A stretch of DNA of 6,892 bases, from assembly GCA_902461025.1 (NCBI GenBank), contig CABPWC010000081.1:1-6892 (forward strand). Reading direction: 5' to 3'. Below the pieces are notes generated by a model, which was not told the DNA's origin, did not search any database, and saw only the letters and a program-made list of their open reading frames with translations. Made by a program: the position numbers and the translations under genes. This document shows, in pieces, positions 1 to 5,588 of this stretch (position 1 is the first letter of the stretch; each line of letters starts with the position of its first letter). Source of the DNA: an uncultured Streptococcus sp. (GTDB lineage: Bacteria > Bacillota > Bacilli > Lactobacillales > Streptococcaceae).

Positions 1-1211
1 ACATGGAAGTAGCTATTGCTAAGATTGAGGCTGAGTTGGAGGAGCAGTTAGCTATCTTTGAGAAGGAAGGTAAGCTCCTTGAAGCCCAGCGTTTGAAACA
101 GCGTACGGAGTATGATATTGAGATGCTCCGTGAAATGGGTTATACAAATGGTGTCGAAAACTACTCCCGTCACATGGATGGACGAAGCGAAGGAGAGCCT
201 CCGTATACGCTTCTTGATTTCTTCCCTGATGATTTTTTGATTATGATAGATGAGAGCCACATGACCATGGGACAGATTAAGGGCATGTATAATGGAGACC
301 GTTCTCGTAAGGAAATGTTGGTTAATTATGGTTTCCGTTTACCTTCTGCCCTAGACAACCGTCCCCTTCGTCGTGAAGAGTTCGAAAGTCATGTTCACCA
401 GATCGTCTATGTGTCAGCGACACCAGGTGACTATGAACATGAGCAGACTGACACAGTTATTGAGCAAATCATTCGTCCGACTGGTCTTTTGGATCCAGAA
501 GTGGAAGTACGCCCAACTATGGGGCAGATTGATGACCTCTTAGGTGAAATCAATGCCCGAGTTGAAAAGAACGAACGTACCTTTATTACAACCTTGACCA
601 AGAAAATGGCTGAAGACTTGACTGACTATTTCAAAGAAATGGGGATTAAGGTCAAATATATGCACTCGGATATCAAGACTTTGGAGCGGACAGAGATTAT
701 CCGTGACCTGCGTTTGGGTGTTTTTGATGTCTTGGTCGGAATTAACCTCCTTCGTGAAGGGATTGATGTTCCAGAAGTAAGTTTAGTTGCTATTCTCGAT
801 GCCGACAAGGAAGGTTTCCTTCGTAATGAGCGTGGACTCATTCAGACCATCGGTCGTGCAGCCCGTAATAGTGAGGGTCACGTCATCATGTATGCAGATA
901 CTATGACCCAGTCTATGCAAAAAGCCATCGATGAAACAGCTCGTCGTCGGAAAATCCAGATGGCTTATAATGAAGAGCACGGCATTGTTCCACAAACGAT
1001 TAAGAAAGAAATCCGTGACCTGATCTCTGTAACCAAGGCGGTTGCCAAGGAAGAAGACAAGGAAGTCGATATCAATAGCCTTAACAAACAAGAACGTAAA
1101 GAACTGGTCAAGAAACTGGAAAAGCAAATGCAAGAAGCCGTCGAAGTGCTTGACTTTGAACTAGCCGCCCAGATTCGTGATATGATGTTGGAAGTCAAGG
1201 CCTTGGATTAA
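1..1211 (+). CDS. uvrB: UvrABC system protein B (excinuclease subunit B), 3' part
   Basis: UvrB is the DNA-damage-verifying helicase-like subunit of cytoplasmic nucleotide excision repair. UvrA loads it on the lesion and it then recruits UvrC. The window holds the last 402 residues; the family is about 660 long, so roughly 260 N-terminal residues, including the Walker A loop, lie upstream. The reading frame is open to the left edge, so the first in-frame ATG at 3 is not the true start. Counting from that ATG, I see the Walker B DESH motif at 83-86, the SATP helicase motif at 138-141, GINLLREG at 246-253 and the QTIGRAAR arginine-finger motif at 281-288. The C-terminal UVR domain (about 367-401), which contacts UvrC, is intact, and the gene ends in TAA. 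The next gene starts 14 nt downstream, suggesting cotranscription. Identification is secure. Confidence 0.97.
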   Translation, partial: MEVAIAKIEAELEEQLAIFEKEGKLLEAQRLKQRTEYDIEMLREMGYTNGVENYSRHMDGRSEGEPPYTLLDFFPDDFLIMIDESHMTMGQIKGMYNGDRSRKEMLVNYGFRLPSALDNRPLRREEFESHVHQIVYVSATPGDYEHEQTDTVIEQIIRPTGLLDPEVEVRPTMGQIDDLLGEINARVEKNERTFITTLTKKMAEDLTDYFKEMGIKVKYMHSDIKTLERTEIIRDLRLGVFDVLVGINLLREGIDVPEVSLVAILDADKEGFLRNERGLIQTIGRAARNSEGHVIMYADTMTQSMQKAIDETARRRKIQMAYNEEHGIVPQTIKKEIRDLISVTKAVAKEEDKEVDINSLNKQERKELVKKLEKQMQEAVEVLDFELAAQIRDMMLEVKALD

Positions 1212-1225
1212 ATGGGAGAGAACGA

Positions 1226-1723
1226 ATGAAGACTATCATTAAAACAATGGAAACACCTGAAGAGATAGAAGGCAAGTCTCTCGTTCATTGGCAAACGTGG
1301 AGAGAGGCTTATGACGATCTTTTACCCGCGGATTTTCAGGAGACGATGACATTAGAAAAATGTCGATTCTTTAGTCAAAAATATCCAGAAAATACCTTGA
1401 TTGCGATGGATGGAAAGAAGGTCGTTGGATTTATCAGCTATGGAAATTACCGTGATGAGACCATTCAAGCTGGTGAAATCATTGCCTTATATGTTTTAAA
1501 AGATTACTATGGAAAAGGTGTGAGTAAACAGTTAATGCATGCTGCATTTGTTGCTCTTGGTCAATTCTCTGAAATTTATTTATGGGTATTGAAAGATAAC
1601 AAGCGAGCCATTGCTTTCTATCAAAAAATGGTTTTTACTATTGATGGCCAAGAAAAAATACTTGAACTTGGAAAACCTGTTAAGGAATTGCGGATGGTGT
1701 GTTCTTCAAATAAAAATTCCTAA
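1226..1723 (+). CDS. GNAT-family N-acetyltransferase
   Basis: This is a 165-residue cytoplasmic protein of the GNAT fold, a family that transfers an acetyl group from acetyl-CoA to amines on small molecules or proteins; the substrate cannot be told from sequence. Motif A is visible around residues 84-104: strand IIALYVL, then the YYGKGV pyrophosphate-binding loop (94-99) and its helix. Motif B follows at 119-136, LWVLKDNKRAIAFYQKMVF, with the Asn and Tyr (residues 125 and 132) typical of the acetyl-CoA site. The N-terminal WQTWREAY segment is common in this subfamily. The ATG at 1226 has a GGAGAG ribosome site just upstream and lies 14 nt after the uvrB stop, so it is probably read from the uvrB transcript. 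No regulatory role in DNA repair is implied by position alone. Confidence 0.9.
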   Translation: MKTIIKTMETPEEIEGKSLVHWQTWREAYDDLLPADFQETMTLEKCRFFSQKYPENTLIAMDGKKVVGFISYGNYRDETIQAGEIIALYVLKDYYGKGVSKQLMHAAFVALGQFSEIYLWVLKDNKRAIAFYQKMVFTIDGQEKILELGKPVKELRMVCSSNKNS

Positions 1724-1742
1724 GGGACGTATCTATCCATCT

Positions 1743-1772
1743 TTGAACCATTATTAATTAATCTAGTAAAAA
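1743..1772 (+). promoter_or_regulatory. possible weak promoter before the oxidoreductase gene
   Basis: The 92-nt gap after the acetyltransferase is the largest in this block. It contains TTGAAC at 1743-1748 and an A-rich TAAAAA at 1767-1772, spaced 18 nt apart. The -10 is poor and the region is AT-rich, so this could be chance. I see no terminator in the gap. If the promoter is active, the oxidoreductase and membrane genes could be expressed apart from uvrB. Confidence 0.25.
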
Positions 1773-1815
1773 ATAAAAGAGATAGAATGAACCAAAGAAA
1801 TGAAGGAGAAGACGA

Positions 1816-2442
1816 ATGAAGATTTTAGTCATCAATGGACACCCTGATAAGGAAAGTTACTGTCAGGCTATTTTTCAAACGATTGTAGAAAACATTGACT
1901 CAGGTCGCCATGAACTTGAAGCCATCAACCTTAATGAAGAGGACTTTGATCCTGTTTTACGTTATGGCTATCGAAAACGTATGGACGAAGATTCTTTTAT
2001 TCTTCGTTCCCAAGAATTAATCCAGTGGGCGGATCACCTGATCTTTGTTTATCCCATCTGGTGGAGTAGTATGCCGAGCCTTATGAAGGGCTGGATTGAC
2101 CGGGTCTTTACACCGGGGATTGCCTACTCGGCCAATGATCAAGGAAGCTTCATCTGGAATTACCTTAGAGGCAAGCAATTTAAGAAGTTGCTTAAAGGCA
2201 AAACAGCTAGTATCTATGCGACCTCCATGGCGCCTACTTGGTGGTACAATATCTTTTCAGGCCCTCTCAACATTCCTGATAGTTATGGTATCTCTGTTTT
2301 GAAAAATGCGGTCTTGAATCACTGTGGGATTAAAACCAAGCGCGTCTGCATCTTAGGAGAAATCGGCCGGGATGTGAATACCGCTAGTATGCGGGAAAAG
2401 CATCTCAAAAAGGTCGCAGCAGAAGTGAAGAAACTATCATGA
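1816..2442 (+). CDS. flavodoxin-fold NAD(P)H oxidoreductase (quinone reductase-like)
   Basis: This 208-residue soluble protein belongs to the Flavodoxin_2 family (NQO/KefF/general stress protein 14 type). These FMN or FAD enzymes use NAD(P)H for two-electron reduction of quinones or similar acceptors. It opens with the short strand KILVINGHP (residues 2-10), the phosphate-binding loop of the flavin. The family signature YPIWWSSMPSLMKGWIDRVF spans 79-98, with the flavin-ring-contacting WW and the Asp-Arg pair. A second conserved stretch, TSMAPTWWYN, lies at 136-145. The start has a good AAGGAG site at 1803-1808. The TGA stop overlaps an ATG at 2439 (ATGA), a translational coupling junction to the following damaged membrane gene. 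KefF-type proteins are partners of potassium efflux pumps, but no KefC-like gene is present here, so the substrate stays unknown. Confidence 0.9.
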   Translation: MKILVINGHPDKESYCQAIFQTIVENIDSGRHELEAINLNEEDFDPVLRYGYRKRMDEDSFILRSQELIQWADHLIFVYPIWWSSMPSLMKGWIDRVFTPGIAYSANDQGSFIWNYLRGKQFKKLLKGKTASIYATSMAPTWWYNIFSGPLNIPDSYGISVLKNAVLNHCGIKTKRVCILGEIGRDVNTASMREKHLKKVAAEVKKLS

Positions 2443-2461
2443 AACAAGAAAATAAGAGTCA

Positions 2462-2468
2462 AAAAAAC
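2462..2468 (+). other. A AAA AAC slippery heptamer at the frame junction
   Basis: In the frame of ATG 2439 the codons CAA AAA AAC form the heptamer A-AAA-AAC, which fits the X XXY YYZ rule for -1 slippage. A -1 slip here joins the basic N-terminus to the open membrane-protein frame through HYMPNRK. The simpler reading is loss of one A from an ancestral A8. I see no obvious strong stimulatory hairpin just downstream. Confidence 0.4.
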
Positions 2469-2844
2469 ACTATATGCCAAATCGAAAAATGAGCTGGCTA
2501 GATAAAGTAAAATTGTGGTTGCTAAACCATTCAAAAATAGCTTTTCTATTAGATAGTAGTGTATTTTGGTTCTCAGCTATTGGGTTATTTTATTTGTTGC
2601 TTGGAACAACTTTTGTTCCAAAACCATATCAAAACCTCAATTATGTCTTTCCACTTTTTATGAATCTAGTATTCTTAGTGAATATACTTTATCAGGGTAT
2701 TTTTAGAGATAATTTCGATGGAATGACTAGAGTCCAAGATTTTGCAGATCCATTCTTGTACCTAAATGGAGTAGGTTTGTTGTTTCACTCATTTTGCGGA
2801 ATAATGGGTAGAAATAGAAAGACTATTCCTCCCTTGCTAACTTT

Positions 2845-2932
2845 AGACCACCGCTACATCTAGTTTCCAATTCTTACTTATATAACCTTCTTCTTAGTGC
2901 CTGCTTTGATTTTTTTAATTTCCAAGCATATT
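2845..2932 (+). repeat. direct repeat, copy 1 (3' end of the broken membrane gene)
   Basis: These 88 bases align without gaps to 3372-3459, with 8 mismatches by my hand count. The core 2849-2899 has a single difference, base 2862 (A here, G in the other copy), which makes the stop codon. Upstream of this patch the paralogues are far more diverged, so the similarity is local. Confidence 0.85.
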
Positions 2933-2976
2933 GATAAGAAAAATGGAAAAGAAGAAAATAGGGAAAATTCACTCAA

Positions 2977-3477
2977 ATGAAAAAGAATAAAAGAAATTCA
3001 AATACAAAAAAGAATCTATCAAGGAGAGAAAGTTTTCAGCTCTGGCTAGATGCTCATAAATTTTTAGGATTCTTCTTGATCCTCGGTCTTATCCTAGCAA
3101 TAGGACTAGGTATCGATTTTATTTTTAAAAGTCTTCCTATTCCGTTGCCCTACAGAGATATCAACTATAGTTTTCCAATATATATAAATCTTTTTTGTCT
3201 GGTCTATAGATTATTTGACTATTGGTTCCTAGACTTGACTAGGACAAGAATGACTATAAAAAGATATGCAGATTTATTTATCTATCTTAATAGTATCGGT
3301 TTAATAGTTCATCTCTTTATTGGGATTGGTGGGAAAAATAGTAAAGGGGTTTTACCTTCTCTCTTATCTCTAGATCACCGCTACATCTGGTTTCCAATTC
3401 TTACTTATATAACCTTCTTCTTAGTGGCTACTTTGATCATTTTAATTTCCAAATATATTAAAAAGAAAAGGAATTAA
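2977..3477 (+). CDS. small membrane protein, probably four helices, unknown function
   Basis: I do not recognise the family. The 166-residue product has a basic, polar N-terminus (residues 1-19, rich in Lys, Arg and Asn) and four likely membrane helices at about 29-50, 65-86, 98-118 and 137-158, ending in KKKRN. By the positive-inside rule both ends should be cytoplasmic. Conserved with the broken upstream copy are a PY..INY.FP segment before helix 2, a YADLFIYLN-like segment at helix 3, and LLSLDHRYIWFP (129-140) before helix 4; the last, with its Asp-His-Arg, is the best candidate functional motif. The ATG overlaps the TGA of the ancestral upstream frame, implying original translational coupling. 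The only ribosome-site candidate, AGGGA near 2960, is 12 nt away, so expression may have dropped once the upstream frame gained its early stop. The next gene starts 2 nt downstream. Confidence 0.8.
   Translation: MKKNKRNSNTKKNLSRRESFQLWLDAHKFLGFFLILGLILAIGLGIDFIFKSLPIPLPYRDINYSFPIYINLFCLVYRLFDYWFLDLTRTRMTIKRYADLFIYLNSIGLIVHLFIGIGGKNSKGVLPSLLSLDHRYIWFPILTYITFFLVATLIILISKYIKKKRN
3372..3459 (+). repeat. direct repeat, copy 2 (3' end of the intact membrane gene)
   Basis: This is the partner of the repeat at 2845-2932, at a constant offset of 527 bases. It holds the intact TGG at 3388-3390. It encodes the end of the DHRYIW motif and the fourth membrane helix. Confidence 0.85.
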
Positions 3478-3479
3478 TC

Positions 3480-3920
3480 ATGCTAAAACATCTAACTATA
3501 TTTAGGATTCTTTACCTTATGTTTCTTGTATTTGTCCTGATTCATTTTATCTTAGGCTTGTTCGGTTTTGCTTTTACACCTATTGTGTGGAACATCTGGT
3601 TATTTAGTCTTTGCCTTACTTTATTTATTCATCCATGGACTATCTTCTATAAAACTAGAATCTTTCAATGGCATCATTTAATTTTTCAGACTCTCAGTGG
3701 CTTTTTCGCTCTTTTAATCTGGTTAGTGATATTCTTTTTCCTATCTTTTATTCCAGACTCATCCATGCCCATCAGTATAGACTATCAAGTCAATAGTAAA
3801 GACAAAGAGATAAGGATTAATAGGGGTTCTTTTCTTGATGATATTCGTGAATATCATGACTTAGTTAATCCTTTGATTATGAAGTCTAAAGTTAAGTACA
3901 TGATAGAAAATAACCCTTAG
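3480..3920 (+). CDS. small membrane protein with C-terminal polar tail, unknown function
   Basis: I do not recognise this protein. Its 146 residues contain three likely membrane helices at about 8-31, 35-56 and 66-92. The loop between helices 2 and 3 carries Lys, Arg and two His (YKTRIFQWHH). A soluble tail of about 54 residues follows, rich in Asp, Lys and Ile (for example SKDKEIRINRGSFLDDIREYHD). With Lys and His near the N-terminus and Lys/Arg after helix 2, the N-terminus is probably inside and the tail outside the membrane. It is not an evident homologue of the two paralogues just upstream. The ATG follows the preceding stop by 2 nt and has an AAAAGGA site at 3466-3472, so it is almost certainly in the same operon. 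The final residues run into TAG 12 nt before the NUDIX start. Confidence 0.78.
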   Translation: MLKHLTIFRILYLMFLVFVLIHFILGLFGFAFTPIVWNIWLFSLCLTLFIHPWTIFYKTRIFQWHHLIFQTLSGFFALLIWLVIFFFLSFIPDSSMPISIDYQVNSKDKEIRINRGSFLDDIREYHDLVNPLIMKSKVKYMIENNP

Positions 3921-3932
3921 AAAGTGAATCCT

Positions 3933-4400
3933 ATGTCTCGAGCACAATTAACGATTTTAACAAATATTTGTCTGATTGAAGATCTTGAAAAGAAGCGCGT
4001 AGTTATGCAGTATCGTTCGCCCGAAACCAACCACTGGTCTGGTTATGCTTTTCCAGGAGGTCATATTGAAGATGGAGAGGCCTTTGCAGAGTCTGTGATT
4101 CGTGAAATCTATGAAGAAACAGGTCTAACTATTAGAAATCCTCAACTAGTTGGCATTAAAAATTGGCCGTTAGATACAGGTGAGCGTTATATTGTCTTTT
4201 GTTATAAGGCGACTGAGTTTACTGGTACTCTACAATCATCTGAAGAAGGAGAAGTGTCCTGGATAGAAAAAGACCAGATTCCAAATTTGGATCTGGCCTA
4301 TGATATGTTACCTTTGATGGAGATGATGGAAGCTCCAGACAAGTCTGAATTTTTCTACCGTCACCGTACAGAGGACGGGTGGGAAAAGAAAACATTCTAA
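3933..4400 (+). CDS. NUDIX hydrolase, MutT-like (8-oxo-dGTP diphosphatase type)
   Basis: This is a 155-residue cytoplasmic pyrophosphohydrolase of the NUDIX superfamily. These enzymes cleave nucleoside diphosphates linked to another moiety, using Mg2+ or Mn2+ bound by the NUDIX-box glutamates. The box GX5EX7REUXEEXGU is perfect: from ATG 3933, Gly43, Glu49, Arg57-Glu58, Glu61-Glu62 and Gly64. Such proteins are often labelled 8-oxo-dGTP diphosphatase, which would suit the uvrB repair context, but NUDIX substrates cannot be read from the box and it differs from the streptococcal MutX sequence as I remember it. A GTG at 3924 would add three residues; I prefer the ATG because AGAAAGTGA sits at a suitable distance before it. 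The TAA overlaps the last codon of convergent niaR by a few bases. Confidence 0.9.
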   Translation: MSRAQLTILTNICLIEDLEKKRVVMQYRSPETNHWSGYAFPGGHIEDGEAFAESVIREIYEETGLTIRNPQLVGIKNWPLDTGERYIVFCYKATEFTGTLQSSEEGEVSWIEKDQIPNLDLAYDMLPLMEMMEAPDKSEFFYRHRTEDGWEKKTF

Positions 4401-4912
4401 TCCTTTACTAAATACCCTAACTTATCCAAGGCCTTCTCAATATAGAGGAGGTCTTGTTTATTTTCTGCTTCAATTAAGTGATAATGGATACCATCTGTCA
4501 ATTCAGATAGGGGGCGAAAATCAGACGTCTTAACCTGGTTTAAAAAGTGCTCCACATCGCGTCTACAACTTAGTTTGAGGAGGGTTTCGATTTCCCCGTA
4601 GACAGGATGGTCAATAAGGATATTTTGAACCCGTCCTCCGTTATCAACGATAGCAAGTAATTCTTGTTCCATATCTTCCTCTTTATGTTTGACCTTAAAG
4701 AGTTTATGAACAAAAGAATTGGCTTTGTTTTCTTTATAGATATAGCCACGATTGGTTGATAGGATAGGAGCACCATCTGCACGAAGCACAGCTATATCCT
4801 GAACAATAATCTGGCGAGTGACATGAAAATGTTCTGCTAAGCTTTGTCCGTTTAGAGGTTTTTGAGCTTCTTTTAAGAGTTGTAAAAGGATTTCTTTTCT
4901 ATTTTTTGTCAT
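4397..4912 (-). CDS. niaR: niacin-responsive transcriptional repressor NiaR
   Basis: NiaR represses niacin salvage and transport genes when nicotinic acid is plentiful. The 171-residue protein has an N-terminal winged helix-turn-helix (HTH_11, about 6-60; recognition region VTRQIIVQDIAVLRADG at 31-47, wing STNRGY) and a C-terminal 3H ligand-binding domain (about 68-168). His76, Glu84, His143 and His145 have the same spacing as the metal-binding His79, Glu87, His146 and His148 that I recall from the Thermotoga NiaR structure (TM1602). All four are present, so the sensor looks functional. The ATG lies 10 nt after the niaX stop, and its ribosome site (AAGAAAGAG on the minus strand) spans that junction. 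niaX and niaR therefore form one operon, probably repressed by NiaR itself. The gene ends tail-to-tail inside the NUDIX stop codon. Confidence 0.93.
   Translation of the reverse strand: MTKNRKEILLQLLKEAQKPLNGQSLAEHFHVTRQIIVQDIAVLRADGAPILSTNRGYIYKENKANSFVHKLFKVKHKEEDMEQELLAIVDNGGRVQNILIDHPVYGEIETLLKLSCRRDVEHFLNQVKTSDFRPLSELTDGIHYHLIEAENKQDLLYIEKALDKLGYLVKD
4427..4465 (+). terminator. intrinsic terminator for the NUDIX operon, embedded in niaR
   Basis: Reading the + strand, CAAGGCCTTCTC (4427-4438) pairs along all 12 positions (two as G-U) with GAGGAGGTCTTG (4445-4456) across an AATATA loop, followed by TTTATTTTC. It lies 27 nt after the NUDIX stop and entirely inside antisense niaR coding sequence. 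On the minus strand the stem is followed by GATAAG, without a U-run, so it should end only + strand transcripts. Confidence 0.75.
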
Positions 4913-4922
4913 AGTCTCTTTC

Positions 4923-5450
4923 TTAATGGCGTTTTTTTAGTGCTTTATAAACAGCTAATGCTAAGTAATAGTCTATCATACTATGAACAATAGTTCCAAA
5001 ACCAACCAATACAAAAAGAACATAGAACATATTTTTTAGGTCTGTTCCTGTACTAGCATAGAAGATAATACAAGCAAAGACTTCGGCAATAGCGTGTACT
5101 AAACCAAGTACAAAGTTAAAAATCAAAGAAGATTTTGGATTATCTAAGGTTTGAGGATGTTTTTGAAGGTAGAAAGCTCCCAGGGTTCCAAAGAAGATAT
5201 GAGAAAAAGCTCGAAGTACGATAACAATCGGATAACCGGCTAGTAAGAATCCAATACTAGAAGCAATAATGACAAAAATAGCCATCCATGGAGAGAGAAA
5301 CATAGCAATGAAGATGGCCACGTGGCTTCCAAGAGTGTAGGAAGCGGGAGGAATAACGATTTTAAATGGCATCACTATAGGAATCAAAATAGCGATAGCT
5401 GTCAGCAATGCGGTTACAGTCATGAATTGGGTTTTCTTTTGTGTATTCAT
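4923..5450 (-). CDS. niaX: niacin ECF transporter substrate-binding subunit NiaX
   Basis: NiaX is a membrane S component that binds niacin and works with the shared energy-coupling module (EcfA, EcfA', EcfT), encoded elsewhere, to import the vitamin. The 175-residue protein is hydrophobic with about six helices, the usual S-component size. A short MNTQKKTQF leader precedes helix 1, which carries the Ala14-x3-Ala18 motif used by S components to dock on EcfT. The C-terminal helix holds HSMIDYYLALAVYKALKKRH, again typical. The start is fixed by AGGAGTT (minus strand, 5454-5460) just before the ATG. It is the first gene of the niaX-niaR operon, under the promoter and NiaR-like site just upstream. 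The niacin assignment rests on family resemblance plus the adjacent niaR; the S-component fold itself is clear. Confidence 0.9.
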   Translation of the reverse strand: MNTQKKTQFMTVTALLTAIAILIPIVMPFKIVIPPASYTLGSHVAIFIAMFLSPWMAIFVIIASSIGFLLAGYPIVIVLRAFSHIFFGTLGAFYLQKHPQTLDNPKSSLIFNFVLGLVHAIAEVFACIIFYASTGTDLKNMFYVLFVLVGFGTIVHSMIDYYLALAVYKALKKRH

Positions 5451-5460
5451 AATAACTCCT

Positions 5461-5483
5461 TTTTGTGTGTATATACAGTTGTA
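5461..5483 (-). promoter_or_regulatory. NiaR operator candidate upstream of niaX
   Basis: On the minus strand this 23-base element has a central TGTATATACA (5468-5477), a perfect 10-bp palindrome, within a wider imperfect inverted repeat. It matches about 20 of 23 positions of the streptococcal NiaR site as I remember it, with TAC at the left, T-G-T and ACA half-sites and an A-rich right end. It begins at the last base of the -10 and covers the expected transcription start, so a bound repressor would block RNA polymerase. The ribosome site of niaX begins immediately after it. Confidence 0.75.
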
Positions 5484-5511
5484 TAGTACACTAAATAATA
5501 TTATCCGTCAA
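5483..5511 (-). promoter_or_regulatory. sigma-A-type promoter of niaX-niaR
   Basis: On the minus strand TTGACG (5511-5506) and TACTAT (5488-5483) are separated by exactly 17 bases. Transcription should start near 5476, inside the NiaR-like operator, giving a leader of about 25 nt. Confidence 0.75.
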
Positions 5512-5519
5512 GAGAGAAA

Positions 5520-5548
5520 TTGAATTTTGTTGGAAAAATAGGTAAAAT
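5520..5548 (+). promoter_or_regulatory. promoter of the membrane gene at 5589
   Basis: TTGAAT (5520-5525) and TAAAAT (5543-5548) are spaced by 17 bases. The element is divergent from the niaX promoter, with the two -35 boxes only 8 bases apart, so the two polymerases may compete. Transcription would start near 5555. Confidence 0.65.
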
Positions 5549-5588
5549 AAATTAGAGTAAAGTATCTTAGAAAGAGGAGAGAGTCAAG

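Larger units (their letters stand above)
2439..2980 (+). pseudogene. interrupted four-helix membrane protein, upstream paralogue of the next gene
   Basis: This copy is homologous along its length to the gene at 2977-3477 but carries two lesions. An ATG at 2439 overlaps the preceding stop and reads MKQENKSQKN..., as basic as the N-terminus of the paralogue, then hits TGA at 2490. The homologous hydrophobic part is in the -1 frame and is open from 2456 (after an in-frame TAA at 2453); the shift falls at the A7 run 2461-2467. That frame continues through three membrane segments and the conserved LDHRYI, then stops at TAG 2861-2863, where the paralogue has TGG (Trp). Beyond the TAG another 38 codons, holding the fourth helix and a lysine-rich tail, remain open and end in TGA 2978-2980, which overlaps the next ATG. 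A shortened 129-residue protein from ATG 2474 could still be made, but that start lacks a good ribosome site. The family is one I do not recognise. Sequencing error is an alternative to real decay. Confidence 0.78.

Noticed and set aside
783..1133. 116-residue open frame opposite uvrB
   Set aside because: It is a shadow of the conserved helicase coding sequence, with no start signals of its own.
1724..1815. Terminator between the acetyltransferase and oxidoreductase genes
   Set aside because: No stem with a T-run is present, so I treat the genes as possibly cotranscribed.
3924..3932. GTG start three codons upstream for the NUDIX hydrolase
   Set aside because: It lies 4 nt from the preceding stop with no ribosome site; the ATG at 3933 has AGAAAGTGA at a workable distance and gives the usual protein start.
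4336..4354. CAGAC/GTCTG inverted repeat followed by AATTTTT inside the NUDIX gene
   Set aside because: The loop would be two bases (or the stem only four bp), and it lies within coding sequence before the much stronger hairpin at 4427.
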